DNA of 32,295 bases from NCBI GenBank assembly GCA_024639125.1, contig JAHEJA010000001.1, forward strand, positions 1 through 32,295, in the 5' to 3' direction. Below the pieces are notes generated by a model that ran no database searches, was not told the DNA's origin, and saw only the letters and a program-made list of their open reading frames with translations. The translations under genes were made by a program, and so were the position numbers. The stretch's first letter is position 1. Each line of letters opens with the position of its first letter. This stretch comes from Paracoccaceae bacterium. GTDB taxonomy: Bacteria; Pseudomonadota; Alphaproteobacteria; Rhodobacterales; Rhodobacteraceae. Below, one piece after another: positions 23,184-32,016 of this stretch.

Positions 23184-23854
23184 TGCGATACGACCAAACC
23201 TTGTCACAGGTAGAAACTTATTTCGATAAGACTGCTACAAAAACTTGGGAACGTTTGACCTCCGAAGCCCCCGTGTCGCGGATACGTCAAACCGTTCGCG
23301 CAGGACGCGATGCTATGCGTGTCAAGCTCTTGTCGCAGCTTCCATTGGATTTGACAGGTGCAAGAATTTTAGATGCTGGGTGTGGCGCTGGGCAAATGAC
23401 CCAAGAGCTGGCACAGCGTGGGGCGAATGTGGTTGCGATAGATATCAGCCCCTCCTTGATAGACATTGCAAAACGCCGTATTCCGCCCCATTTGCATGCT
23501 CAGATTGACTTTCGTGCCGGTGATATGTGCGCGCCCGATTTGGGCCAGTTTGATCACGTAATCGCTATGGATAGTCTGATTTATTATGCGCAAGGTGACT
23601 TGACGCGTGTCTTAGAAGGGCTCGCGGCGCGGACAACGGGGCAGGTGAATTTTACGGTTGCTCCGAAAACGCCGTTGTTGATGGCGATGTGGTACATTGG
23701 CAAGCTTGCACCAAAAGGCGACAAATCCCCGACGATGGTTCCGCATTCACTTGCGTCACTTTCGCGGGCGCTCAATGGGCGCGCTGACCTGGTTGATCTG
23801 GGGCGCGTCAATTCTGGCTTTTATATTTCACATGCGATGGGATGCCATAAATGA
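23183..23854 (+). CDS. bchM: Mg-protoporphyrin IX O-methyltransferase
   Basis: BchM transfers a methyl group from SAM to the C13 propionate of Mg-protoporphyrin IX. The 223-residue class I methyltransferase has motif I RILDAGCGAGQMTQELAQRG split from residue 61, motif II VVAIDIS near 81-87 and a family-typical FDHVIAMDSLIYY near 119-131. The C-terminus ends with SGFYISHAMGCHK, close to known BchM. The frame extends one codon upstream (TTG at 23180), but the ATG at 23183, overlapping the bchL stop by one base, is the natural start. It overlaps lhaA by 4 bases (ATGA). Confidence 0.94.
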
Positions 23855-25296
23855 CAGCCCAAAAACCCCACGCTTGGACACAACTGACCCGCAAAATGTT
23901 GCCATTTGCAGATGCCGCAAGCGCGAATTTGCCATTGGCACAGTTGCTGCGGCTGTCCTTGTTCCAAATTTCTGTGGGGATGGCGAGCGTTATGTTGCTA
24001 GGCACGCTGAACCGCGTGATGATCGTAGAGCTAAGTGTCCCTGCAATGATTGTTGCAATTATGATCGCACTACCAGTTTTGATTGCGCCGTTTCGGGCAT
24101 TGCTCGGGTTTAGATCAGATACACACCGATCTGCAATTGGATGGAAACGCGTTCCCTATATTTGGTTCGGGTCTTTATGGCAAATGGGCGGCTTGGCGGT
24201 GATGCCATTTGCCTTGATTGTTCTCTCTGGGGATCAAACGCTTGGGCCAGCATGGGCTGGCGAAATTTTGGCTGCATTGGCCTTTTTGATGACGGGCCTT
24301 GGGCTTCATATGACGCAAACGGCAGGCTTGGCTTTGGCAAGCGATCGTGCCACTGACGAAAACCGCCCCCGCGTGGTCGCGCTGTTGTATGTCATGTTCC
24401 TTTTGGGCATGGGGCTGTCGTCATTGATACTAGGCTGGTTGTTGCGCGATTTTTCCAATCTTTTGCTGGTGCGCGTGGTTCAGGGTGCGGCTATTACCGG
24501 TCTGATTTTGAATTTGATTGCCCTTTGGAAACAAGAACACGTCCGTCCAATGACAAAAACGGAACGCAATGAACCTAAGCCAACATTTGCGAAAGCATGG
24601 TCCGATTTTATGGCCAATGGCACAGCGGCTCGTTTAATTGTTGTCGTGTTTCTGGGTACATTGGCGTTCAATATGCAAGATGTCTTGTTGGAACCCTATG
24701 GCGGCGAAGTGCTTGGTCTAAGCGTCGGCAAAACAACCCTTTTGACGGCTGCGTGGTCGGCTGGTGCATTGATCGGCTTGGCATATGCAGCGCGCCGTTT
24801 AAGCGCCAAAACCGATCCACATAGATTGATGTCGCACGGGCTTTTGGTTGGGCTGTTGGCCTTTCCTGCGGTCATTATTTCGGCCCCTTTGGGATCCACT
24901 ATTTTGTTCTTTTCCGGAGCACATATGATCGGTGTCGGTGCTGGATTATTTGCCGTTGCCACATTGATTGCGGCAATGAATTTGCCAGTTCTGGAAAATG
25001 CAGGACGCGGTATGGCGCTTGGGGCTTGGGGCGCTGCGCAAGCGACCGCTGCGGGTTGTGCGATCGCATTCGGCGGATCAGTTCGAGATTGGGTCAACAC
25101 GTTAGCAATGCGTGGAGATCTAGGGGAAGCCTTGGCTACGCCAGCCACAGGTTATGCATTTGTTTATCACATCGAGATTGCGGTGTTGCTTGTTACACTC
25201 GCGGTGCTCGGACCGTTGGTGCGATTGGCGCGACGCACGTCTTCCAAACCTGATCAGGGTTCAGGGGGCATCAAGCTCGCTGACTTCCCAATGTGA
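23851..25296 (+). CDS. lhaA: Light-harvesting 1 assembly protein LhaA (PucC family)
   Basis: LhaA is a twelve-helix MFS protein of the BCD/PucC family needed to assemble the LH1 antenna, probably by delivering bacteriochlorophyll. Of 481 residues, landmarks are SVGMASVMLLGTLNRVMIVEL (about 44-64), LGFRSDTHRSAIGWKRVPYIW (about 86-106), NMQDVLLEPYGGEVLGLSVGKTT split around 271-293 and RGMALGAWGAAQATAAG near 385-401. Position between bchM and puhA is the classic lhaA position, which is why it is named LhaA and not PucC. It overlaps bchM by 4 bases; puhA starts 27 bp after its stop. Confidence 0.93.
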   Translation: MTAQKPHAWTQLTRKMLPFADAASANLPLAQLLRLSLFQISVGMASVMLLGTLNRVMIVELSVPAMIVAIMIALPVLIAPFRALLGFRSDTHRSAIGWKRVPYIWFGSLWQMGGLAVMPFALIVLSGDQTLGPAWAGEILAALAFLMTGLGLHMTQTAGLALASDRATDENRPRVVALLYVMFLLGMGLSSLILGWLLRDFSNLLLVRVVQGAAITGLILNLIALWKQEHVRPMTKTERNEPKPTFAKAWSDFMANGTAARLIVVVFLGTLAFNMQDVLLEPYGGEVLGLSVGKTTLLTAAWSAGALIGLAYAARRLSAKTDPHRLMSHGLLVGLLAFPAVIISAPLGSTILFFSGAHMIGVGAGLFAVATLIAAMNLPVLENAGRGMALGAWGAAQATAAGCAIAFGGSVRDWVNTLAMRGDLGEALATPATGYAFVYHIEIAVLLVTLAVLGPLVRLARRTSSKPDQGSGGIKLADFPM

Positions 25297-25323
25297 TCGG
25301 GGAATTTTTGAAAGGAAACTGAA

Positions 25324-26091
25324 ATGACTACAGTATTTTTTGGCAATTTTGACCTGGCTAGTGCAGCCCTTTGGTTGTTCTGGATCTTCTTTGCATTGCT
25401 GATTTTCTATATTCAGCGTGAAAACATGCGCGAAGGGTATCCATTGGAAAATGACGATGGAACCGAAGCGGCCAATCAAGGGCCATTTCCGTTGCCCGAC
25501 GCCAAGACCTTTAAGCTTCCGCATGGACGCGGTGATGTCACTGTTCCAAACACGAATGGCGAAGGTCGCGATGTCGCATTGCGTCAAACCAACAAAGCCA
25601 ATGGATACCCATTCGAACCGACGGGTGATCCAATGAAAGACGGCGTTGGTCCTGCTGCTTGGGTTGCGCGCCGTGATGTCGCGGAACTGGATGCTCATGG
25701 TCACCCGAAAATTATCCCACTATCTGGAAGCGAAAAATTCTTTGTCGCGGCAGGGCGTGATCCGCGTGGATTGCCGGTTGTTGCAGGTGACGGCGAAATC
25801 GTTGGTCGCATCAGTGATATGTGGGTGGATGAACCCGAGCAAATGGTTCGCTATCTTGAAATCGAACTGGATCCTGCAACTGGCGACGGGACGCGATTGG
25901 TTCCAATGGCCTTGGCGCGTATCCAATCAAACCGTGTCACCGTAAAGTCGATTTTTGCCAAGCATTTTAATGATGTCCCCACGCATAAATCAGAAAACCA
26001 AGTGACGCTCTTAGAAGAAGAAAAAATCTCGGCTTACTATGCGGGTGGGACACTTTATGCGTCATCGGCCCGCTTAGAATCCCAGCTTTAA
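25324..26091 (+). CDS. puhA: Photosynthetic reaction centre subunit H
   Basis: PuhA caps the cytoplasmic side of the type II reaction centre and shapes proton access to quinone QB. The 255-residue protein has one N-terminal membrane helix (about 10-31) followed by [11 protein letters not shown], then the soluble PRC-barrel domain. Typical segments are [10 protein letters not shown] (positions about 64-73), [23 protein letters not shown] and [31 protein letters not shown], here given in part. A strong GAAAGGAAA ribosome site precedes the ATG. It heads the puhA-puhB-puhC block. A separate promoter for puhA may sit in the lhaA end, but I could not point to one. Confidence 0.97.
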   Translation: MTTVFFGNFDLASAALWLFWIFFALLIFYIQRENMREGYPLENDDGTEAANQGPFPLPDAKTFKLPHGRGDVTVPNTNGEGRDVALRQTNKANGYPFEPTGDPMKDGVGPAAWVARRDVAELDAHGHPKIIPLSGSEKFFVAAGRDPRGLPVVAGDGEIVGRISDMWVDEPEQMVRYLEIELDPATGDGTRLVPMALARIQSNRVTVKSIFAKHFNDVPTHKSENQVTLLEEEKISAYYAGGTLYASSARLESQL

Positions 26092-26109
26092 GTCACGAAA
26101 GGAACGCCT

Positions 26110-26748
26110 ATGTCACATGATGATTTTGCAGCAGAACCAATAAAAGGGTTACCTGAGCTTCCTCCCCGGGGCGAAGTCATCTTGTGGCAAGGGCGGCCAA
26201 ATTGGTGGCGCTTAGCGGTGGAATCCCTGAATTTGTGGTGGGTCATGGCCTATTTCGCGGTGCTCACAGTGTGGCGGTTTTTGACTGTTGTGGACACGTT
26301 GCCTTTGGATCGTGCCATTGCCGTCTCTTTACCGTTTCTGGTGATTGCAGCCGTTGTTGCAGTGATGCTTTTGATTGTCAGCTATATTCAGGCGCGCGCG
26401 ACCGTTTATACCATTACCAACCGGCGCGTGGCAATGCGTGTGGGGGCGGCTTTGACCGTGACGCTTAATTTGCCATTTACGCAAATAGAAAATGCATCCC
26501 TGGCCAAAGGGCGCGGCGGGTGCGGAAATATTGCGCTTGAAACCAAAGGGGCAAGCAAGTTTTCATTTTTGGTCCTATGGCCACATGTCCGTGCTTGGCA
26601 TTTCAGCAAACCGCAGCCGACGTTGCGGTCCATTCCAAATGTTGACGCGGTCGCCAAGGTTCTAGCACAAGCGGCGAAATCCCGCGTTATTGAAGATCAA
26701 AACAAAACGCACTCTGCAAAGCCAGAGTTAGAACTTGCAACGCAATAG
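26110..26748 (+). CDS. puhB: Reaction-centre assembly protein PuhB
   Basis: PuhB helps assemble the reaction centre in Rhodobacter capsulatus. The 212-residue protein has an amphipathic start with LPPRGEVILWQGRPNWWRLA (about 17-36), two or three membrane helices (about 40-100), and a bacterial PH-like segment ATVYTITNRRVAMRVGAAL with LPFTQIENASLA near 97-131. The C-terminal tail (about 180-212) is polar. AAAGGA precedes the ATG, 18 bp after the puhA stop; puhC follows after 9 bp. Confidence 0.92.
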   Translation: MSHDDFAAEPIKGLPELPPRGEVILWQGRPNWWRLAVESLNLWWVMAYFAVLTVWRFLTVVDTLPLDRAIAVSLPFLVIAAVVAVMLLIVSYIQARATVYTITNRRVAMRVGAALTVTLNLPFTQIENASLAKGRGGCGNIALETKGASKFSFLVLWPHVRAWHFSKPQPTLRSIPNVDAVAKVLAQAAKSRVIEDQNKTHSAKPELELATQ

Positions 26749-26757
26749 GGATCTGAC

Positions 26758-27228
26758 ATGACCGACATTCACGCTTCACGTAAACAAGAAGAAACAATTC
26801 CCAAAGTCGCCCTTTGGTCCATGTTTGCAATGGTTCTTGTGGTTTTATGTGCCGTCACGATGTCCCGCGTGCTCGGAGTTCCCACCATTGCCAAACCGCC
26901 TGAATCGCGGATTGTTGCTCAGGTGTCTCTATTTATTTTTGGGGACCAAAGTGGCGCAGTGCGCGTTTTGGATGAAAACGGGGCAATATTAGCCGATCTA
27001 GACGGAGAAGAGGGCGGCTTTATTTCAGGCGTCGCACGTGTAGTAGAGCGGGAACGCTTGAAATCCGGTGCCGTACTTGACGCACCGATCCAAGTGATTT
27101 GGCGGGAAAATAACCGCATTTCAGTATTTGACCCTCAGACCGACTGGCAAGCGGACTTGATGGGATTTGGCGCAGATAATTCACGCGCTTTTGCCATGCT
27201 TGTAGCCAAAGCAATGAAAGGAAATTAA
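26758..27228 (+). CDS. puhC: Photosynthetic complex assembly protein PuhC
   Basis: PuhC is needed for normal assembly of the reaction centre-LH1 complex. The 156-residue protein has an N-terminal cytosolic stretch, one membrane helix (about 18-41: PKVALWSMFAMVLVVLCAV and on) and a periplasmic domain. That domain contains SLFIFGDQSGAVRVLDENG, then a family-typical EEGGFISGVARVVERER and LDAPIQVIWRENNRISVFDPQT. The order puhA-puhB-puhC and the small gap to each neighbour (9 bp and 2 bp) support the call. Confidence 0.9.
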   Translation: MTDIHASRKQEETIPKVALWSMFAMVLVVLCAVTMSRVLGVPTIAKPPESRIVAQVSLFIFGDQSGAVRVLDENGAILADLDGEEGGFISGVARVVERERLKSGAVLDAPIQVIWRENNRISVFDPQTDWQADLMGFGADNSRAFAMLVAKAMKGN

Positions 27229-27230
27229 CC

Positions 27231-27527
27231 ATGGGGTTTTTCACGAGAACAAAAGAACATGTGCCATGCACAGTTGAAATCAGCCATAAATTTGAAAGCT
27301 TGCACGCACATGTGCGCTTCAACAATGGCGCTGTGATTTATCCAGGAGATGAAGTTCACGTAGAAGGGCCGGAAATCATGGCCCCGTTTGGTGAAATCGT
27401 TTCCGAAGATCGTAACGCAATTATTGTGCGGGCAAGCGGGTTAGAGCGTCTTTGGACACGGGCAACGGGTGATCTTGAGGTGATGGAACTTTGTGAGTTT
27501 TCCTTTTCCGAAGAGGTGACGCTATGA
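27231..27527 (+). CDS. Uncharacterised 98-residue PGC protein between puhC and acsF
   Basis: A 98-residue soluble protein starts at an ATG with GAAAGGAAA ahead, 2 bp after puhC, and overlaps acsF by 4 bases (ATGA), so it is clearly translated within the operon. No signal peptide or membrane helix is seen. The sequence is mostly short beta strands: CTVEISHKFESLHAHVRF, NGAVIYPGDEVHVEG, FGEIVSEDRNAIIVRASGLERLW, ending acidic (ELCEFSFSEEVTL). The middle resembles a small beta-barrel, but no family name comes to mind. A gene of similar size at this position occurs in other alphaproteobacterial clusters, from memory. Coupling to acsF hints at a role with the cyclase or reaction-centre assembly; that is inference. 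Confidence 0.85.
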   Translation: MGFFTRTKEHVPCTVEISHKFESLHAHVRFNNGAVIYPGDEVHVEGPEIMAPFGEIVSEDRNAIIVRASGLERLWTRATGDLEVMELCEFSFSEEVTL

Positions 27528-28621
27528 ATATGCATTCAGCCGATGCCACCACTGCCGAAGAGGCAATTGCCATTCAAGAAACGCTAGACAGCGATATGGC
27601 CACCGAAGTCGCTATGCAAGATACGCTGTTAACGCCGCGCTTTTATACTACAGATTTTGAAGAACTTGACGCCATTGACGTCAGTGGCATTCGCGATGAA
27701 TGGGATCAATTGATTGATCGCATGGTCAGCGATCCGAACAAGGGCCATTTTAAAAAGAACCAAGACTGGGACACCGTTGATTGGGATGGGATGGAACCCA
27801 AACTTAAAAAGGAATTCATCGACTTTTTAATTAGTTCCTGCACCGCTGAATTTTCGGGATGTGTGCTATATAAGGAAATGAAACGACGTGGTTCAAACAA
27901 AGACATCACCCAGCTGTTTCAACTAATGGCGCGCGACGAAGCCCGCCATGCAGGGTTTATCAATGATGCCTTGCGCGAAGCGGGTGTTGCGGTGAACCTA
28001 GGGTTCCTCACTCAGAAAAAGAAATACACCTATTTCCGTCCAAAATTTATCTACTATGCGACGTATCTGTCCGAGAAAATTGGATATGCCCGCTATATCA
28101 CCATTTTCCGTCATCTTGAGGAAAACCCACAGTATCGGTTCCACCCAATTTTCAAATGGTTCGAAGAATGGTGCAATGATGAATTTGCCCATGGTGAAGC
28201 ATTTGCCTTGTTGATGAAAACCGACCCTAAATTGACCAAGGGGATAAACGTATGGTGGATCAAGTTCTTTTTGACGGCTGTGTATTCAACGATGTATATT
28301 CGGGATCATCAACGCCCGGCCTTTCACCAAGCCTTGGGTGTTGATCCAGATTGGTATGCACATGAAGTATTTACCAAGACCTCAAAGTTAACGCAGCAGA
28401 TTTTCCCAATTACACTGGATATTGATAATCCGCGTTGGGCTGCTGGTCTTGATCGATTGCGCCGCGCAAATGTGGATCTGGCTATTGCTAAAAAAGAGGG
28501 CCGTAAATTGGCCCAATTTGGTGCAAGTGTTCGGGCAGGTTTGGCATTTGTTGGCCTTTATACGATCCCGTCCAAGAAACACAAAGTACCCAGTGTAACA
28601 CGAATGGAACCTGCATATTAA
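27524..28621 (+). CDS. acsF: Mg-protoporphyrin IX monomethyl ester (oxidative) cyclase
   Basis: AcsF uses O2 at a diiron centre to form ring E of protochlorophyllide. The 365-residue protein has ligand-type motifs TAEFSGCVLYKEMKRRG (Glu109), DEARHAGF (Glu139, His142), HLEENPQYRFHP and CNDEFAHGEAFALL (Glu220, His223), all in a helical ferritin-like core (about 95-240). Its C-terminus resembles other AcsF proteins (VGLYTIPSKKHKVPSVTRMEPAY at the end, in part). It starts with an ATG in an ATGA overlap with the 98-residue gene; ATG at 27530 is an alternative. It shares one base with puhE. The enzyme implies pigment synthesis under oxic conditions. Confidence 0.96.
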   Translation: MNMHSADATTAEEAIAIQETLDSDMATEVAMQDTLLTPRFYTTDFEELDAIDVSGIRDEWDQLIDRMVSDPNKGHFKKNQDWDTVDWDGMEPKLKKEFIDFLISSCTAEFSGCVLYKEMKRRGSNKDITQLFQLMARDEARHAGFINDALREAGVAVNLGFLTQKKKYTYFRPKFIYYATYLSEKIGYARYITIFRHLEENPQYRFHPIFKWFEEWCNDEFAHGEAFALLMKTDPKLTKGINVWWIKFFLTAVYSTMYIRDHQRPAFHQALGVDPDWYAHEVFTKTSKLTQQIFPITLDIDNPRWAAGLDRLRRANVDLAIAKKEGRKLAQFGASVRAGLAFVGLYTIPSKKHKVPSVTRMEPAY

Positions 28622-29436
28622 TGGCGAGCCCGATTGTCATACCCTGCCTTATTGCAATTTTTAGCTGGTGGTTTTTTACTGGTGTCATTTTGATTGCTGT
28701 GCGCTTGTCAGATCGACTAACTGCGACTGCGCGCCAAAAGGTATGTTTGGCAGTTTCGCCCGTGTTCGCGCTTGGGCTTGTCGGGGTGGAATATTCGTCT
28801 GAAACGATGTCGGTGATGTCTGTTTATTTGGCCTTTATTTCTGCTTTGGTCGTGTGGGGATGGATTGAGTTTGCTTTTCTCACAGGCGTGATCACGGGGC
28901 CAAACACCAGCGATTGTCCACCGGATATTGCCCCAGTTGAACGGTTTATCCGGGCCTGGGGGACGCTTGCTTATCATGAAATTGCGCTGTTGGCGTCTTT
29001 GGGTTTGGTTATTTATATAGGATGGGGGGCTGCAAACGTGTTTGGTATGTGGACCTTTATCATTCTGTATGGCGCACGTGTGTTTGCAAAGCTGAATTTG
29101 TTCTTGGGTGTCCCAAGAGTAAATGTCGAATTCGTACCCAAAGCACTGTCACATCTTACAAGCCACTTTAGAATATCGTCATTGAATTGGTTTTTCCCTG
29201 TATCTGTTACGCTGTTAACCTTTGCTTTGGCCTGTTGGATTGAACGCATTTATGCCCTCCAATCCCTATCGGATATTATCGGTTTTTCACTTCTATCTGC
29301 CCTCACTGCTTTGGCTTTGGTCGAACATTGGGTGATGGTCTTACCTATTCCAGATGCCCGCTTGTGGCGCTGGATGTTACCTCAAAACAAACGAATTGAA
29401 CGCAAATTTCGTCGAAAGGATTCCCATGGACTATGA
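28621..29436 (+). CDS. puhE: PuhE (DUF3623) membrane protein
   Basis: PuhE is a 271-residue membrane protein of the PGC, proposed to affect bacteriochlorophyll production in Rhodobacter capsulatus. About seven or eight helices are visible. The conserved centre includes [16 protein letters not shown] (about 79-94), [20 protein letters not shown] (about 109-128) and [29 protein letters not shown], spanning about 150-178. The C-terminal [17 protein letters not shown] is basic. The ATG shares one base with the acsF stop (TAATG); the last 11 bases overlap hemA. Confidence 0.9.
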   Translation: MASPIVIPCLIAIFSWWFFTGVILIAVRLSDRLTATARQKVCLAVSPVFALGLVGVEYSSETMSVMSVYLAFISALVVWGWIEFAFLTGVITGPNTSDCPPDIAPVERFIRAWGTLAYHEIALLASLGLVIYIGWGAANVFGMWTFIILYGARVFAKLNLFLGVPRVNVEFVPKALSHLTSHFRISSLNWFFPVSVTLLTFALACWIERIYALQSLSDIIGFSLLSALTALALVEHWVMVLPIPDARLWRWMLPQNKRIERKFRRKDSHGL

Positions 29437-30640
29437 TGCACTCTTTGCAGATCAAATTGATCAGCTCAAAAGCGATGGTAATTATCGAATTTTTGCAGAG
29501 TTAGAACGTCAATGCGGGTCATTCCCCAAGGCAACGAGCCATGACAAGAATGCACCAGACGAAGTTACTGTTTGGTGTTCAAATGATTATCTTGGAATGG
29601 GCCAGCATCCGACGGTTCGTCAGGCAATGAAAGATGTCATTGATACCTGTGGCTGTGGGGCCGGAGGGACCCGTAATATATCAGGCACCAATCATCACCA
29701 TTTGTTGCTGGAACGCGAACTTGCGGATTTACATGGCAAAGACTCGGCTTTGTTGTTTACCTCTGGGTATGTGTCGAATTGGGCCGCGCTTAGCACATTG
29801 GGATCACGCTTGCCGAATGCCGTCATTCTTTCGGATGCGTTGAACCACGCAAGTATGATCGAAGGTGTTCGTCATTCGCGGGCAGACAAACTAATTTGGA
29901 AACACAATGACCCAGAAGACCTGGATCGCAAGTTATCAACACTGGCACCAGATCGCCCCAAGATTGTGGCCTTTGAATCTGTCTATTCAATGGATGGTGA
30001 CATTTCCCCGATGCAGGAAATCGTCGAGGTTGCAGAAAAACATGGCGCGATGACCTATCTAGACGAAGTGCATGCCGTAGGACTGTACGGTCCACGCGGT
30101 GGTGGCGTTTCCGAAGAATTGGGCTTAGCTGATCGCATTACCCTGATCGAGGGAACACTTGGCAAAGCTTATGGGGTAATGGGGGGCTATATCACTGGAT
30201 CCGAAGCCCTGTGTGACTTTATTCGCTCTTTCGCAAGCGGATTTATTTTCACCACGGCGTTACCCCCTGCAATTGCGGCTGGGGCCAAGGCATCGATTGC
30301 GCATTTAAAAGTCTCAGAAATCGAACGTCAAAAACAGCGACGCCAAGTGGCAAAATTGCGCGCTGGTCTAGATCGTGCAGGAATTCCACATCTTGAAAAC
30401 CCGTCGCATATTATTCCTGTGATGATCAAAGATCCGGTCAAATGCCGCCAACTTGCCGATATTTTGATGAACGACTACGGGATATATGTTCAACCCATCA
30501 ATTACCCAACGGTTCCCAAAGGAACAGAGCGTCTAAGGTTCACGCCATCGCCGCTTCACACGGATGCGGATATTGATCATTTGATCATGGCTTTGACTGT
30601 TTTATGGAAGCAATGTGCCATCTCTCATGCGGTGGCATAA
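29426..30640 (+). CDS. hemA: 5-aminolevulinate synthase
   Basis: HemA condenses glycine and succinyl-CoA to 5-aminolevulinate with PLP, the first step for heme and bacteriochlorophyll. From the ATG at 29426 it has 404 residues, the family length; the frame opens further upstream inside puhE but the ATG has AAAGGA eight bases ahead and gives the typical [21 protein letters not shown] start, in part. Landmarks are [13 protein letters not shown] (50-62), [16 protein letters not shown] (81-96), [16 protein letters not shown] (212-227) and the PLP-lysine motif EGTLGKAYG with Lys247. It overlaps puhE by 11 bases, so precursor supply is tied to the superoperon. A second ALA synthase elsewhere in the genome is possible. 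Confidence 0.96.
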   Translation: MDYDALFADQIDQLKSDGNYRIFAELERQCGSFPKATSHDKNAPDEVTVWCSNDYLGMGQHPTVRQAMKDVIDTCGCGAGGTRNISGTNHHHLLLERELADLHGKDSALLFTSGYVSNWAALSTLGSRLPNAVILSDALNHASMIEGVRHSRADKLIWKHNDPEDLDRKLSTLAPDRPKIVAFESVYSMDGDISPMQEIVEVAEKHGAMTYLDEVHAVGLYGPRGGGVSEELGLADRITLIEGTLGKAYGVMGGYITGSEALCDFIRSFASGFIFTTALPPAIAAGAKASIAHLKVSEIERQKQRRQVAKLRAGLDRAGIPHLENPSHIIPVMIKDPVKCRQLADILMNDYGIYVQPINYPTVPKGTERLRFTPSPLHTDADIDHLIMALTVLWKQCAISHAVA

Positions 30641-30655
30641 CTCCGCTGAGGGGTC

Positions 30656-30694
30656 TTGACTTTACCCTGATTGCACTAGCTTGATCAGTATTAT
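30656..30694 (+). promoter_or_regulatory. Possible cycA promoter
   Basis: The hemA-cycA gap has TTGACT (30656-30661), a near-perfect -35. The -10 is unclear: TAGCTT (30677-30682) has a short 15-bp spacer, and TATTAT (30689-30694) matches better but is 27 bp away. A cycA promoter independent of the superoperon would make sense for a respiratory cytochrome. Confidence 0.3.
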
Positions 30695-30709
30695 TTCATG
30701 GAGGTTTCG

Positions 30710-31141
30710 ATGAACCACTTACTAAAAATAGTACCGATTTTATGCTTGGCAGCAGGGTCAGTCATGGCTGACGGTCATGCCACTGGCGATGCAGCTTCTG
30801 GCGAAAAAGGCATCAAGAAATGCAAGGCGTGCCATCAGGTCGTTGATAACGATGGCAATGAAATCTTTAAAGGCGGCAAAACGGGTCCAAACCTTTATGG
30901 CTTGCCTGGTCGCGTTGCCGCAAGTGTTGAAGGTTTTCGCTATGGCGATAGCATTGCTGCTCTTGGGGAAACCGGATTTGTTTGGTCAGAAGACGAATTC
31001 GTAGCCTATGTCGCAGATCCAACAGCATTCTTAAAAGACAAACTGGACGACGGCAAAGCACGTTCCAAAATGTCCTTTAAGCTAAAGCAAGAAGATGATG
31101 CCAAGGATATCTGGGCATATTTGGTATCTGTTTCAGAATAA
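30710..31141 (+). CDS. cycA: Soluble cytochrome c2
   Basis: Cytochrome c2 shuttles electrons from the bc1 complex to the photo-oxidised reaction centre or to oxidases in the periplasm. The ATG at 30710 has a strong GGAGG (30700-30704) five bases ahead; an in-frame ATG at 30698 precedes this ribosome site and is rejected. The 143-residue precursor has a signal peptide ending SVMA before DGHATGD, a heme-binding CKACH motif near residues 40-44 and a C-terminal axial Met in SKMSFKL. The insertions and length suit the long c2/c550 class of alphaproteobacteria. It ends the plus-strand series and converges on bchO 10 bp away. Confidence 0.92.
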   Translation: MNHLLKIVPILCLAAGSVMADGHATGDAASGEKGIKKCKACHQVVDNDGNEIFKGGKTGPNLYGLPGRVAASVEGFRYGDSIAALGETGFVWSEDEFVAYVADPTAFLKDKLDDGKARSKMSFKLKQEDDAKDIWAYLVSVSE

Positions 31142-31158
31142 GCCTTAAACACTAAGGC
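31142..31158. terminator. Hairpin between convergent cycA and bchO
   Basis: A perfect 6-bp stem GCCTTA (31142-31147) / TAAGGC (31153-31158) around AACAC starts right after the cycA stop and contains the bchO stop codon. Downstream T-runs are weak (GCGTTTTAA on the plus strand), so termination is plausible but not proved. Confidence 0.4.
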
Positions 31159-32015
31159 GAGGCGCGTTTTAACGTGGCTGAAATATGCTCGGCTACAATA
31201 CTGGGCGCCTCTTCTTGGATCAAATGACCGTAGCCTACATGCTCGATGATTCGTGCATGCGGCATTTTTTGGGCCCAATCGCGTGAAATTTGGGCGGGTA
31301 CGGTTTTGTCTCCCATTCCCGTCAAAAACGTTACCTGATTTGGCAGGGTTGTCAGGGTGCGCAAGAATGTCTTTAAATCCCATTCAGCCATTAATTGAAG
31401 CGTGCCTTTGACGTGGTCTTGGCTTTGAAATAGGGCGCAGTATGCTCGCAAGCTTGCTTGGGGAACCTGTGATCCTGTTCCGGCAAGTAATCGCTGAACA
31501 CGTGCTCTGTCTTGGGCCATGTATGTTAAAATGCTTGGTGAAAATGGTGCTAACGCCGCAAGCTTGGCCAAATATGGAAACATAATACCGGCAAGCCCGG
31601 GGAATTCCCCAAAGGCGGCGTTGATGCAGAAAATTTGGGTCTTTTGGGGCAGATTGGATGCGAGGTGCGCGGCAATTGCTGCCCCAGCTGAATGCCCGAT
31701 AATAATGTCAGGAACAAATTTGGTTTGCGCCAAATAGTCGATCAACCCAAGTGTGCAGGCTTCCAGAGTGCTCAAGCCCAATCGTGGGCGTGTCGAAAAC
31801 CCATGGCCCGGTAGATCAACAGCACAAAGCGTGGCGGTGTCTTTCATAATGTCAACCAAGCCCGCCCAACTATGCGTAGAAGCCCCCGTTCCATGCAAAA
31901 GCAAAATTTTCGGCCCTTGGGTGCCCAAGGTTTGACTGTGCCAAATATGGTTTTCCCCCACTGTGATACGTGATGCGGATCTATGGGGCCACCAGTCTGG
32001 TATTTGTTCGATCAT
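31152..32015 (-). CDS. bchO: Alpha/beta hydrolase BchO
   Basis: BchO is a PGC alpha/beta-hydrolase associated with Mg chelatase genes; its reaction is not firmly established. The 287-residue protein shows an oxyanion-loop LLLHGTGASTHSW (38-50), VDLPGHGFSTRP (66-77), the nucleophile elbow GHSAG with Ser109 and a late His in GYGHLIQEEAP, giving a complete-looking Ser-His core. Its N-terminus MIEQIPDWWPHRSASRI is typical of BchO. The ATG stands one base after the bchD stop on the same strand, as in the conserved bchI-bchD-bchO order. Confidence 0.92.
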   Translation of the reverse strand: MIEQIPDWWPHRSASRITVGENHIWHSQTLGTQGPKILLLHGTGASTHSWAGLVDIMKDTATLCAVDLPGHGFSTRPRLGLSTLEACTLGLIDYLAQTKFVPDIIIGHSAGAAIAAHLASNLPQKTQIFCINAAFGEFPGLAGIMFPYLAKLAALAPFSPSILTYMAQDRARVQRLLAGTGSQVPQASLRAYCALFQSQDHVKGTLQLMAEWDLKTFLRTLTTLPNQVTFLTGMGDKTVPAQISRDWAQKMPHARIIEHVGYGHLIQEEAPSIVAEHISATLKRASP

Positions 32016-32016
32016 A

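Noticed and set aside
30698-30709. ATG at 30698 as the cycA start
   Set aside because: The GGAGG ribosome site lies just after it and serves the ATG at 30710, which gives a proper signal peptide.
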